Positions 1 through 13,129 of a DNA stretch of 64,000 nt are shown one piece after another. Origin of the DNA: Planctomycetota bacterium (GTDB lineage: Bacteria; Planctomycetota; OFTM77); the NCBI GenBank assembly GCA_029260795.1, contig JAJDCO010000087.1, positions 1-64,000 on the forward strand, in the 5' to 3' direction. Numbering within the stretch: position 1 is the first letter of the stretch; each line of letters begins with the position of its first letter. Made by a program: the position numbers and the translations under genes. The notes beneath the pieces are model-generated. The model saw only the letters and a list, made by a program, of their open reading frames with translations. It made no database searches and was not told the origin of the DNA.

Positions 1-66
1 GCAATGTCTGAGGAACAGCGCGAACTCTACGAGGCCTTGGAGCTCTCCCGCTACCGCAGCGCGTAG
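1..66 (+). CDS. C-terminal end of an unidentified protein (partial)
   Basis: An open frame runs in from the left edge and stops at TAG 64-66. The last 21 residues are AMSEEQRELYEALELSRYRSA-like, a charged amphipathic helix. Too little is present to name a family. The DNA between this stop and the first HAMP repeat (67-141) is more A+T-rich than anything around it and may mark a junction. Confidence 0.35.
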   Translation, partial: AMSEEQRELYEALELSRYRSA

Positions 67-81
67 GTCATACGGAAAGCA

Positions 82-4671
<4,590 letters not shown>

Positions 4672-4678
4672 GAACCCG

Positions 4679-5515
4679 ATGCCCACTTACGTCAAGAACA
4701 AGCCGCTGGAACACATCGAGCTGGAACTGCTCCTGGAGGGGGTGTTTCGCCAGTACGGGTTCGACTTCCGGAAGTATGCCCTGGCATCGCTCAGGCGCCG
4801 GATCTCGACCGCCATTCAGGCCGAGGGGTTGGCGACCATTTCGGAGTTGCAGAACAAGGTGCTGCACGATCCCGACTGCATGGAGCGCCTCGTACTCACG
4901 CTGTCGATCAACGTGACCAAGCTTTTCCGCGACCCGAGCTTCTACATCGCGTTCCGGCAGAAGGCCGTCCCGGTGATGCGAACCTACCCCTTCATCCGCA
5001 TCTGGCACGCGGGCTGTGCGACTGGTGAGGAGGTGTACTCCATGGCCATTCTGTTGGAAGAAGAGGGGCTGTACGAGCGGGCCCGAATCTACGCCACGGA
5101 CATGAACGAGGCCGTGGTGAAGAAAGCCCAGGCCGGCATCTTCCCGATGAAGAGCATGAAGGAGTACACGGCGAACTATCAGGAAGCCGGCGGGACACGG
5201 CCCTTCTCCGAGTATTACACGGCGCAGTACGACAGTGCGATTCTGCGGCCGGAGCTCAGGAGGAACGTGGTGTTCTCAGCGCACAATCTGGCGACCGACG
5301 GCTCGTTCAACGAGTTCAACGTGATTCTCTGCCGTAACGTGATGATCTACTTCAACCAAGTTCTGCAGGAGCGGGCCCAGACCCTCTTCCGCGAGAGCCT
5401 GGTGAACTTTGGCATCCTGGCATTGGGACGCAAGGAGTCGCTGCGAGCATCGACACACGAGGAGTTCTTCGAACCGCTGGACACCGGCGAGAGACTGTAC
5501 CGGAGGGTCAAGTGA
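4679..5515 (+). CDS. cheR: CheR-type chemoreceptor methyltransferase
   Basis: S-adenosylmethionine-dependent glutamate O-methyltransferase, 278 aa, close to the usual CheR length. The N-terminal helical domain contains NVTKLFRDPSFY, matching the VTxFFRD element. The SAM-binding motif is WHAGCATGEEVYS, and the conserved NVILCRNVMIYF segment follows. The start at ATG4679 places it 7 bases after the kinase stop. It overlaps the next gene by four bases (GTGA). No chemoreceptor gene is visible nearby, so a plausible substrate is a glutamate in the poly-HAMP kinase. That link is inferred from gene order only. The family assignment is secure; the target is not. Confidence 0.92.
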   Translation: MPTYVKNKPLEHIELELLLEGVFRQYGFDFRKYALASLRRRISTAIQAEGLATISELQNKVLHDPDCMERLVLTLSINVTKLFRDPSFYIAFRQKAVPVMRTYPFIRIWHAGCATGEEVYSMAILLEEEGLYERARIYATDMNEAVVKKAQAGIFPMKSMKEYTANYQEAGGTRPFSEYYTAQYDSAILRPELRRNVVFSAHNLATDGSFNEFNVILCRNVMIYFNQVLQERAQTLFRESLVNFGILALGRKESLRASTHEEFFEPLDTGERLYRRVK

Positions 5516-6102
5516 GCCAAACCGGAATCGTTGTCATCGGGGCTTCGTTGGGCGGGTTGCGTGCGGTGGAGACACTGCTGGGTGGTCTGCCCGCCGGTTT
5601 CCCGCTGCCAGTGGCGATCATCCAACACCGCGAGGCCGGGTCCGATGACCGGCTGAGCGACCTGCTCCAGGGGCACGCAGCTTTGCCGGTTGGAGAAGCG
5701 GAAGATAAGGAAGCCATCGCCCCCGGGCGGGTCTATCTGGCGCCGGCCGATTATCACCTGCTCGTCGAGAACGGACACTTCGCCTTATCGACCGAGCCGC
5801 CGGTGTGGTTCGCCCGCCCTGCAATCGATGTTCTGTTCGAGTCGGCCGCGGAGGCACGCGGGGCGCAGGTCATCGGCGTGGTGTTGTCCGGGTCCAACGA
5901 GGACGGCGCCCGTGGCCTCGCGGCTGTCAGGCGGTGCGGCGGCATCGCGGTGGTTCAGGACCCGGCCACGGCGGAGAGTAGCGCGATGCCGAATGCCGCG
6001 ATTGCCGCGGCCAAACCCGACGAGATCCTACCGCTCGAGGGGATCGCGCCGTTTCTGGTCCGCGTTTGTGAAGGCGTGCGCCCAGTGCGCGAAGGGACAT
6101 AA
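5512..6102 (+). CDS. cheB: CheB-type methylesterase domain protein without receiver
   Basis: 196-aa stand-alone CheB_methylest domain. The catalytic triad is visible: Ser in VVIGASLGG, His in IIQHRE, and Asp in LSGSNEDG. It lacks the N-terminal receiver that controls canonical CheB, so activity would need control by another protein, perhaps one of the neighbouring receivers. GTG5512 overlaps the cheR stop, a strong sign of translational coupling. CheR and CheB would together set a methylation level, probably on the kinase encoded upstream (inference). Confidence 0.9.
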   Translation: MSQTGIVVIGASLGGLRAVETLLGGLPAGFPLPVAIIQHREAGSDDRLSDLLQGHAALPVGEAEDKEAIAPGRVYLAPADYHLLVENGHFALSTEPPVWFARPAIDVLFESAAEARGAQVIGVVLSGSNEDGARGLAAVRRCGGIAVVQDPATAESSAMPNAAIAAAKPDEILPLEGIAPFLVRVCEGVRPVREGT

Positions 6103-6107
6103 GCCGC

Positions 6108-6956
6108 ATGGACGAGTCGAAGGTCAACATTCTGCTGGTGGACGATGCTCCCGAGGGCCTCCTCGCCCTGGAAGCGGCCCTGGCCGACCTGGATCAGAAC
6201 CTGGCGAAGGCCCGTTCGGGGAAGGAGGCCTTGAGGTGGTTACTCCACAACGAGTGCGCCGTGATTCTGCTCGACGTGCGGATGCCCGAGATGGATGGCT
6301 TCGAGGCAGCGGACCTGATCCGCAAGCGGGAGAAGTCGCGGCGGACGCCGATTATCTTTATCACCGGCATCAGCAACGAGGAAACACACGTGTCGCAGGC
6401 CTACTCCTTGGGCGCCGTGGACTACATGTTCAAGCCGATCATGCCGGAGATCGTGCGCGCCAAGGTCGAGGTGTTTGTCGACCTGTTCAACAATGAGCGG
6501 GAGCGGGAGCGGGAGCGGGAGCGGGAAAAGGAGAGGGAAGTTCAGGAGCTGCGGGAGGCGCTGGCCACGCAGAAAGCGATGACCGGGTGGGACCAGAGCG
6601 CCGTTACGGCCAGTGTCGCCGGCGTGGGCCCCCTGCGCGAAAGGTCCGCGGAGGTCTTTGCCAGCCTGCACGCGGAGTACGGGCTGTTGCTGGACCGCTA
6701 CCTGGAAGCGCTCGGCGTTGAGCAGCCGCCGCCACGCCGGGACATCAATGCCCTGGCGGAGCGCCTGGGTGATCAGGGCGCCGGTCCACGCGACCTGATC
6801 GACTTGCACATTCACGTAGTGACCGACAAATGCGCCGATGCCCATCCCAACCGAGCCCGCGCCTACACGGCGAACGGCCGGCTGCTGGCCCTGGAGGTGA
6901 TGGGCAATCTGGTTGACTACTTTCGCGCGAAAAGACCGGGTCCAGTGGAAAGGTAA
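6108..6956 (+). CDS. Response regulator with KaiA_C/RsbU_N-like C-terminal domain; KaiA-position protein
   Basis: 282 aa. Residues 6-125 form an intact receiver: acidic pair in LLVDDAP, phospho-acceptor Asp56 in [13 protein letters not shown], and Lys109 in YMFKPI. A very charged helix (ER repeats, about 130-150) links to a C-terminal helical domain (about 180-278) with [20 protein letters not shown] and [17 protein letters not shown] segments. These resemble the RsbU_N and KaiA_C four-helix folds, which are related. The gene lies directly before kaiB, the place of kaiA in cyanobacteria, and KaiA is itself a pseudo-receiver plus KaiA_C. Cyanobacterial KaiA3 proteins also pair a receiver with a KaiA-like C-terminus. 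A role as phosphorylation-controlled KaiC activator is therefore plausible but inferred. It starts 5 bases after cheB and stops 2 bases before kaiB. Confidence 0.75.
   Translation: MDESKVNILLVDDAPEGLLALEAALADLDQNLAKARSGKEALRWLLHNECAVILLDVRMPEMDGFEAADLIRKREKSRRTPIIFITGISNEETHVSQAYSLGAVDYMFKPIMPEIVRAKVEVFVDLFNNEREREREREREKEREVQELREALATQKAMTGWDQSAVTASVAGVGPLRERSAEVFASLHAEYGLLLDRYLEALGVEQPPPRRDINALAERLGDQGAGPRDLIDLHIHVVTDKCADAHPNRARAYTANGRLLALEVMGNLVDYFRAKRPGPVER
6495..6524 (+). repeat. Hexanucleotide microsatellite (GAGCGG)x5
   Basis: Five perfect GAGCGG units in frame encode an ER dipeptide repeat in the linker helix of the receiver protein. Unit gain or loss would change linker length by two residues without a frameshift. 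Confidence 0.95.
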
Positions 6957-6958
6957 CC

Positions 6959-7288
6959 ATGCAACAACACCAATTACGACTCTACGTGGTCGGGCAAACG
7001 CCCAACTCGACGCGAGCGATTGAGAACCTCAGGCGCATCTGCGAAGAGCAGTTGCTCGGCGAGTACGACCTCAAGGTCATCGATGTTCTCAAGGAGCCGC
7101 ACTTGGCCGAGCAGGACAAGATCATCGCCACGCCGACGCTGGTTAAAGAACTGCCGCCGCCACTGCGAAAGGTCATCGGCGATCTGTCCGACATTGACAA
7201 GGTGCTCCTGGGGCTGGACCTGGTCGGCGCGAAGCGCAACGACAACCCGCGGCCCGAGTCGAGCCCGGCGAACGAGGAGACCAAGTAA
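6959..7288 (+). CDS. kaiB: Circadian clock protein KaiB
   Basis: 109-aa thioredoxin-like KaiB family protein. The N-terminus [19 protein letters not shown] and the segment [31 protein letters not shown] are split motifs typical of KaiB. In cyanobacteria KaiB switches fold to bind the CI ring of KaiC. The tail after about residue 92 is short and acidic. The gene starts 2 bases after the KaiA-like gene, and its stop TAA shares a base with the kaiC ATG (TAATG), so the three proteins are translationally linked. Confidence 0.95.
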   Translation: MQQHQLRLYVVGQTPNSTRAIENLRRICEEQLLGEYDLKVIDVLKEPHLAEQDKIIATPTLVKELPPPLRKVIGDLSDIDKVLLGLDLVGAKRNDNPRPESSPANEETK

Positions 7289-8841
7289 TGGCGACGGAAA
7301 CGAACAATACCGGGCCCTTTCCGAAGGTGGCGACGGGCATTCCGGGGTTCGACCTGGTCACCGATGGCGGACTGCCCAAGGGGCGCTCCACGCTGGTGTC
7401 CGGGACGTCCGGGAGCGCCAAGACGATTCTGGCCGTGCAGTTCCTGGTCAACGGCATCCAGAACGACGACGAGGGCGGCGTCTTTGTTACCTTCGAGGAG
7501 ACCCCGGATGATATTGCGCGGAACGTGATGGCGTTCGGCTGGGATCTCGCTGCGTTCCAGAAGCAGGGCCAGTTCGCGATAGTTGACGTCTCGCCTGAGC
7601 CGGGTGGTGTGGTCGTCGAGGCCGGCGGTTACGACTTTTCGGGGCTGCTGGCGCGGATCGAGGCCGCCGTCAAGAAGGTCAACGCACGGCGGGTCAGCGT
7701 CGACTCGATCAGCGCCCTGTTCTCGCAGTTTGCCGACGCCGGGATGGTCCGCCGCGAGTTGTTCCGGCTCTCGGCCGGACTGAAGAAGATGGACGTCACC
7801 GCCCTGATCACGGCCGAGCGGGTCGCCGAATACGGCGACATCGCCCGCCACGGCATCGAGGAGTTCGTGGCGGACAACGTGATCATCCTGCGCAACATCC
7901 TGCAGGAAGAGAAACGGCGCCGGACCCTGGAAGTGCTCAAGTACCGCGGGGCGCCGCACCAGAAGGGCGAGTTCCCCTTCACGGTTTCCGATCGGGGCAT
8001 CGAGGTTTTGCCGCTCTCGGCCATGGAGTTGACGCAGAAGTCCTCCAACGTGCGCCTCAGCTCCGGTAACGAGGTGCTGGATGGGATGTGCGGGGGCGGG
8101 TTCTACCGCGACTCGATCATCCTGATCAGTGGGGCTACCGGGTGCGGTAAGACCCTGAGTGTCACGACGTTCCTGGATGACGGCAGCAAGCGCGGCGAGA
8201 AGACGTTGGTGTTTGCCTTTGAGGAATCCCGAGAGCAGCTCCTGCGCAATGCCATCGGCTGGGGAAAGGACTTCCGCAAGTGGGAGGACGAGGGGCTCTT
8301 GAAGATCGTCTGTGCCTACCCCGAGACCCTCGGCCTGGATGATCACCTGCTGCGCATGAAGCGGGAGATCGAGGCGTTTGGCGCCCGGCGTGTTGCGGTA
8401 GACAGTCTTTCGGCCATGGAACGGGTTTCGACCGGCAAGTCGTTCCGCGAGTTCGTCATCGGGTTGACGTCCTTCATCAAGGAGCGCGAGACCGCCGGAC
8501 TTTTCACGACTACGACCGCGTCGCTGATGGGGGGCACGTCGGTGACCGAGGAGAACATCTCGATCATCACCGATTCGATCATCCTGATGCGCTACGTGGA
8601 ACTGATGGGTGAGATGCAGCGCGGCATCACGGTGCTGAAGATGCGCGGCTCGTGGCACGACAAGGCCATCCGGCAATACGACATCGACGACAAAGGCATG
8701 CACATCGGCAAGCCCTTCCACAACGTGGGCGGCATCCTGGCCGGAACCCCGGTGCAGGTTGTCGGCGGCGAGATTGAGAAGCTGGACGGCATGTTTGAAG
8801 GGCCCCGAGACGGCGTAACTGTCACTGGAGCAGATCGATGA
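7288..8841 (+). CDS. kaiC: Circadian clock ATPase/kinase KaiC
   Basis: 517 aa with two RecA-like halves. CI carries Walker A GTSGSAKT and TFEETPDD with catalytic glutamates. CII carries GATGCGKT and FAFEESREQLLRN. The CII active-site segment ends in VLKMRGSWHDKAIRQY, as in KaiC proteins. The phosphosite region reads SVTEENISIITDSI. Aligned to Synechococcus KaiC this keeps the T426 and S431 equivalents (Ser425 here) but has Ile426 where T432 would be. The C-terminal GTPVQV segment resembles the A-loop that KaiA binds. It overlaps kaiB by one base and is followed by a broken receiver start. An hourglass-type timer is more likely than a full oscillator, but this is inference. Confidence 0.95.
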   Translation: MATETNNTGPFPKVATGIPGFDLVTDGGLPKGRSTLVSGTSGSAKTILAVQFLVNGIQNDDEGGVFVTFEETPDDIARNVMAFGWDLAAFQKQGQFAIVDVSPEPGGVVVEAGGYDFSGLLARIEAAVKKVNARRVSVDSISALFSQFADAGMVRRELFRLSAGLKKMDVTALITAERVAEYGDIARHGIEEFVADNVIILRNILQEEKRRRTLEVLKYRGAPHQKGEFPFTVSDRGIEVLPLSAMELTQKSSNVRLSSGNEVLDGMCGGGFYRDSIILISGATGCGKTLSVTTFLDDGSKRGEKTLVFAFEESREQLLRNAIGWGKDFRKWEDEGLLKIVCAYPETLGLDDHLLRMKREIEAFGARRVAVDSLSAMERVSTGKSFREFVIGLTSFIKERETAGLFTTTTASLMGGTSVTEENISIITDSIILMRYVELMGEMQRGITVLKMRGSWHDKAIRQYDIDDKGMHIGKPFHNVGGILAGTPVQVVGGEIEKLDGMFEGPRDGVTVTGADR

Positions 8842-8941
8842 TGGAGCAGTTGCGCGTACTGCTGGTCGAAAGACGACCTGGTCGCCGCACGGTGCGTGCT
8901 GGGGGTGGCCGTTCGACCCGTGCACACTATGAGGTGAAGCT
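8838..8941 (+). pseudogene. Broken start of a receiver gene (frameshifted remnant)
   Basis: ATG8838 overlaps the kaiC stop (ATGA) and opens MMEQLRVLLVE. One extra A in the run GAAAGACGA then shifts the frame. Removing it gives VLLVEDDLVAARCVLGV, a receiver N-terminus, until a TGA at about 8937. The same motif restarts in the intact kinase just downstream (VRVLLVEDDLVDAQLALREL). This looks like the original, translationally coupled start of a receiver gene, damaged or partly duplicated. Confidence 0.55.
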
Positions 8942-10747
8942 TTGCCGAGCGGCTCTGTGAGGGAAACGGTACGGGTGCTTCTGGTTGAGGACGACCTGGT
9001 CGACGCCCAATTGGCCCTCCGGGAACTGGGCCACCCGATGTCAGAGCGTTTTGACGTAACGCACGTAACGCGTCTCGACGAGGCTGTGGCTCACCTAACA
9101 GGTGGAGGGGCCGACGTTGTTTTGCTCGATCTGTCACTGCCCGATGCGGACGGTGTGGGCAGCATTGAGAAGGTCCAGGAAGCAAGCCCGGAGACACCGA
9201 TCGTCATCTGGATTGGACGGGACCAAACGGCCCTGGCGGATGTGCTCTTGGAGTCCGGCGTTCAGGACTGCATCAGCAAAGGTAACGCGGGCGATGACGT
9301 CCTGAAGCGCAGCCTGTGCTATGCCATAGAACGGCAGAAACTGCTGCAGGAGCTGGGGCAAGAGCGCAGAGAGCTCGCGGAGTTTGTGGAAGCGATCAGG
9401 AGCGGGCAAGTAGATGCGATCCTGAGTAATGGGGGCAGGTCGGAGGTCTTGCGCTTGCTGGACGCGAAGGTGGTGGAAGAGAACGAGCGCTTGATACGGG
9501 AACTTTCGCGGACCAACGCCGAACTCGCCCTAAGCAACAAATATAAGTCCGAGTTCCTGTCGAACATGTCCCATGAGTTGAGGACCCCACTCAACAGCAT
9601 GCTCATCCTCTCCAACTCCCTAGCAAAGAACGAGGACGGCAATCTCACCGAATCCCAGGTGGAGGCGGCCAAGATCGTTCACAGCGGAGGGAACGAGCTT
9701 CTCGCGCTCATCAACGAGATTCTCGATCTGTCGAAAATCGAAGCCGGAAGGATGGACGTCTTGGTCGAGAGTCTCGACGTAGGGACTACTGTCGAGTCGC
9801 TGACCAAGCAGTTCGCCCCCCTTGCGGAAGACAGGTCGATCCGCTTTACCGCGACGGTTGCGGACGCCACTCCCGAAGAGATCGAGACCGACGGTCAGAG
9901 ACTTCGCCAGATTCTCAAGAACCTGCTCTCCAATGCCATCAAGTTCACCGGGAAGGGGGAGGTCACCCTGCACGTGAGCCGGGCCGCTCATGCCGCCCGG
10001 CCCCCGGCACTGGCGGGCGCCAAGGAAGTCGTTGCTTTCTCCGTGATCGATACGGGCATCGGCATCCCCGCAGAAAGACGGAGCGCGATCTTCGAGGCGT
10101 TTCAACAGGTCGATGGATCGACCAGCCGCTCCTATGGGGGGACTGGCCTGGGCCTGACCATCTCGCGCGAACTCGCGGCGTTGCTAGGAGGCGAACTCCG
10201 CCTGGAGTCGAGCTCCGAATCCGGAAGCACGTTCACGCTCTACTTGCCATCTAATGCTCCGACGCCGAAACGTAGTCATGTGCCTTGCCCTGGAAGCGGG
10301 ACCGTGGCGGCCGAGCATCGCGAGACGATCCGATCGTTGCATGATCCATCGAGCGTCCTCGGAGGGCGCAAGGTGCTACTAGTCGATGACGATGCCCGGA
10401 ACCTCTTCGCCCTTAGCAAGGTGCTGTCGGACGTTGATTTGGTCGTGGAGGCAGCCACCAACGGCAAGATGGCCATCGAAAAGCTGGAGGCCATGAATGA
10501 CTTCGACCTCATCCTGATGGACGTCATGATGCCCGTGATGGACGGCTTCGAAGCCATCCGACGCATCAGAGGAGGCGCGAAGTTCCAGGACCTTCCGATC
10601 ATCGCGCTGACCGCGAAAGCGATGCCCAAGGATCGGGAAGAGTGCATGGCGGCCGGTGCCAGCGACTACATGTCGAAGCCAGTGGATACAGATCACCTGA
10701 TCGCGCTCCTGCGGAGGTGGCTACCGCGGTTGGCGAAAAGCCGATGA
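8942..10747 (+). CDS. Hybrid histidine kinase, REC-HisKA-HATPase-REC
   Basis: 601-aa soluble kinase with no membrane segment or PAS/GAF sensor. An N-terminal receiver (about 8-125, VLLVEDDLVD and VVLLDLSLPDADG) leads through a coiled coil to the H-box [15 protein letters not shown]. The ATPase domain has NLLSNAIKFT, DTGIGIP and GGTGLGLT. A C-terminal receiver has LLVDDDARN and LILMDVMMPVMDG. The kinase core and last receiver are close relatives of those in the poly-HAMP kinase at the head of the block. The start is TTG8942 without a convincing ribosome-binding site. The neighbouring broken receiver start suggests the original coupled start was damaged. Likely an output or input kinase of the Kai module. 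Confidence 0.85.
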   Translation: MPSGSVRETVRVLLVEDDLVDAQLALRELGHPMSERFDVTHVTRLDEAVAHLTGGGADVVLLDLSLPDADGVGSIEKVQEASPETPIVIWIGRDQTALADVLLESGVQDCISKGNAGDDVLKRSLCYAIERQKLLQELGQERRELAEFVEAIRSGQVDAILSNGGRSEVLRLLDAKVVEENERLIRELSRTNAELALSNKYKSEFLSNMSHELRTPLNSMLILSNSLAKNEDGNLTESQVEAAKIVHSGGNELLALINEILDLSKIEAGRMDVLVESLDVGTTVESLTKQFAPLAEDRSIRFTATVADATPEEIETDGQRLRQILKNLLSNAIKFTGKGEVTLHVSRAAHAARPPALAGAKEVVAFSVIDTGIGIPAERRSAIFEAFQQVDGSTSRSYGGTGLGLTISRELAALLGGELRLESSSESGSTFTLYLPSNAPTPKRSHVPCPGSGTVAAEHRETIRSLHDPSSVLGGRKVLLVDDDARNLFALSKVLSDVDLVVEAATNGKMAIEKLEAMNDFDLILMDVMMPVMDGFEAIRRIRGGAKFQDLPIIALTAKAMPKDREECMAAGASDYMSKPVDTDHLIALLRRWLPRLAKSR

Positions 10748-11911
10748 GGCGAGCTGGTGATACAAGCGATCGCCCAGCGTCGCGGCTACGACTTCAGCAA
10801 CCCCCGCCGCCCAAGGGAAATGCTCGCGTGACAGCAAAAGAGAGGATTCTGAGATCGGACCGGCCAAACCGAAGCGCTTCCACGGAAGCCGGCGCCGCCC
10901 GACAGGCGGACCAGTGCCTGCGCCCGTAACGCATCATCAAGCAGATTCGGCTGCCAGGAAACGGCAGCCGCCGCGAACTCGGGTCACGTGGCCAGTGCCT
11001 GCCTCCTCGCTGTCTCGCCGCTCAGCGCGGCCCCGTTCTGTCTAGGAGATCCAACGCAACGATCGGTACGCCTGCCACTTCTGCGCGGAGTGCCGATGTC
11101 ACTACGCATCTGGAAACGCCAAGCGAGAATTGACCCACCCTGCTCGTCGAAAACTGACCCACCCCCCTTGGTTCATTTGACGAGCTCGACCTTGCCGGTC
11201 ACGACGAGGCGAGCACCTGTTTGAGCCTCTTCCTTCCTTGTGTCTGTTCTTCTGGTCTCTGTTCTTTTCCGCGCCGGGGGGAGGGCCGTCCCCCTCCGCA
11301 CCGCTGCCATCGTCAAAGCGCGGATCCTCCGTTCTGGGGCTTACACAAAGGATTGAAGTGAGGCATCCCTTCCAAGTCTCCCTCCAAACTTTGATATTCC
11401 AATCGGTGAAGCCAGGCCCGTAATTCGATCCTGAGCAGGCTGACGGTTTCGTGGGGATCGGGAGGCAGAATCCGCGCGGCATGACTTGAAGACTCTGCCG
11501 AAGGACAACGATACACCGATTCGACAGACACGGCTCGCCCATGGACGGGGCGCACTTTAACCTCTGGAGGCCGCCCCTCCGAGGGGAGCCACGCGGCCTT
11601 CCCGGGGGAGTGACCGTGAGGCACCACAGAAGCAGCCCGGGGAGAGAGGGTCGATCACCGATCCCCGAGGCCGGAGCGATCGCTTCGAAGTTCACGACAA
11701 GCCGAAGGGCTTTCGAGCAGCAATCACCGCAAACTGATCCCATCCAGCGTCCCGAACCTGCTCGATTAGGAGATGCAAAAGATTGCCCCAGCTTCAGGTG
11801 CTGATTCTTAATGCGCTTGGTTTTAACCGTTTGTGACGCGGAGACTCTCGGGGGAAACGGTCGAGATGCTCGGCTTCGAAGCGTGACTTCGGAATCCGGG
11901 ACGTGATCGAT
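10748..11911. other. Gene-poor junction region
   Basis: About 1.16 kb with no reading frame that resembles a protein in either strand. It separates the CTG-rich KaiBC block from the CTC-rich chromosome. It contains paired IS21-like terminal motifs near 11.13 kb and nothing else recognisable. Confidence 0.6.
11131..11297 (-). mobile_element. Possible IS21-like insertion sequence end (remnant)
   Basis: Two direct copies of TGACCCACC (11131-11139 and 11155-11163), 24 bases apart, resemble the repeated termini of IS21-family elements. On the minus strand an open frame reads into this end and stops at TGA (11175-11173) after AQTGARLVVTGKVELVK, as the last codons of a transposase-type gene might. 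The rest of the element is not recognisable. The family call rests on the short repeats only. Confidence 0.35.
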
Positions 11912-12624
11912 CTACTGCGATCCTCTGCGCGGCGAGCTTCTCCTCATCCTCTGGATTCGCATGCCGATGCCAACGAGGAGCATCCCGCAGAGAGCGATGG
12001 CTCCCGGCACGTTTCTTCGCGGCTTGGCGCGGAGCCAGGTGCCCAACGAGAAGCCATGGGCGAGCTTGGTCGACTCGTTTCGACTCAGCTCCATGGTTCG
12101 GTGCCAGTGAAGCTCCGACCGTGCGACATCGGAGTCCGAGAAACCGGGCTCGATCCGCATTCTCAGGTCGATCTCTGCCTTGATCCGACCCAAAGCAGCC
12201 TCGCCGAGATGCACACGCCCAGTGCAATCGAGGAGTCGATCGCCAAACACCGAGACGACTTCATAGTGAACCGACGTGGCTTCGGTGACTTCGATGGTCG
12301 TTGGAAACGAGTCCGGGCTGCTCAGCTCGATGGCCAGATTCTAACGATCCGAGCATGGCCGAGATTGGAGAATCGTGAGTAGAAGAGGATGAGATTCTCG
12401 CCCCGTTCCAGGACGCATTCCTCGAGACTCGCCCGGCCTTCGAACGAACCTTGGTGATACAGAGAGCTCGACGGAGCGTCGATCTCCGAGAGGCGTTGGT
12501 CGGGAAAGTAGCTCGCCCGCTCGACGTCGATGGGAAGGCTGAACCGTCTCATCCCCGCGGAGCTGATCGCGAACAGTGCGAGCCCGGTGAGTGGCACGAG
12601 GAAGGCCTGAAACCGTTTCGGCAT
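11912..12624 (-). pseudogene. Two-TM membrane protein split by a frameshift
   Basis: ATG12624 opens MPKRFQAFLVPLTGLALFAI, a membrane anchor, and runs to TGA12322. The next frame carries on without interruption from about 12340 (NLAIELSSPDSFPTTIEV) to 11912. It ends with a second hydrophobic helix, VPGAIALCGMLLVGIGM, and a basic tail. Adding one A to the AGAAT at about 12338-12342 would join the two into a protein of about 236 aa with a helix at each end and a soluble middle. No family is recognised. It is the last gene of the minus-strand group below the FAD oxidoreductase. Either a recent mutation, a sequencing error, or a -1 frameshift signal explains the break. Confidence 0.5.
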
Positions 12625-12697
12625 GGCCGTCTCCTTCGACGCGTTGTCGGCTCCCAAGAAACCCGCTCGATCTTCAACGTCCCGAGTTGACGAAAGA

Positions 12698-13129
12698 TCA
12701 TTCGCCGGTCGATGACCGTCGTGACGTCACGACCCGCTCGCCGTCTTCCGACAGCGCTTCGAGCGTCCAGGTCTCGCCGCTCTCGTTGGGGGAGTACCAG
12801 ATCTGATCCAGCTCGAAGGGATCTTCGCCGTAGCGCGCTCCCGTGTACGGGTTGATCGGCGCCGCCTCGAGGGCGCCCGACTGCCTCAGCAACCAGATCA
12901 GCTCGCTGGCCGGGAGCAACGGATCGCTCGGCAAGGTGCCTTCGAGCCCTCGATGTCGCTCCAGTCCGAGCTCGAGCTCGCGCAGCGTTGCGTCGAGCAG
13001 CACGCGACGCTTGGCGTCCCGGAGCGACGGCCACAAGATCGCCAGACCGAGACCCGTGAGCATCAACACGGCGACGAGACGGATGGCCAGCCGGGGTCGC
13101 CGTCGCTCGATCTTCTCGGCAGCGTTCAC
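12698..13129 (-). CDS. Membrane-anchored pseudopilin-like protein
   Basis: 143 aa. A basic N-terminus precedes one hydrophobic helix (LAIRLVAVLMLTGLGLAIL) and a long charged helix. The C-terminal part contains APINPYTGARYG and DQIWYSPNESGE, like the GspG-type pseudopilin C-terminus. It lacks the G/FTLxE prepilin-peptidase site, so it is probably a simple anchored protein rather than an assembled pilin. GTG13129 overlaps the stop of the FMN/4Fe-4S gene (GTGA), showing translational coupling. Function unknown. Confidence 0.6.
   Translation of the reverse strand: MNAAEKIERRRPRLAIRLVAVLMLTGLGLAILWPSLRDAKRRVLLDATLRELELGLERHRGLEGTLPSDPLLPASELIWLLRQSGALEAAPINPYTGARYGEDPFELDQIWYSPNESGETWTLEALSEDGERVVTSRRSSTGE

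Noticed and set aside
6982-8925. 647-codon minus-strand frame opposite kaiB and kaiC
   Set aside because: Antisense of strongly conserved clock genes; no ribosome-binding site or recognisable domain.
11102-11743. Minus-strand frame near the possible IS end
   Set aside because: Low-complexity arginine/glycine-rich translation with no transposase motifs; only the end repeats were kept as a weak mobile-element call.
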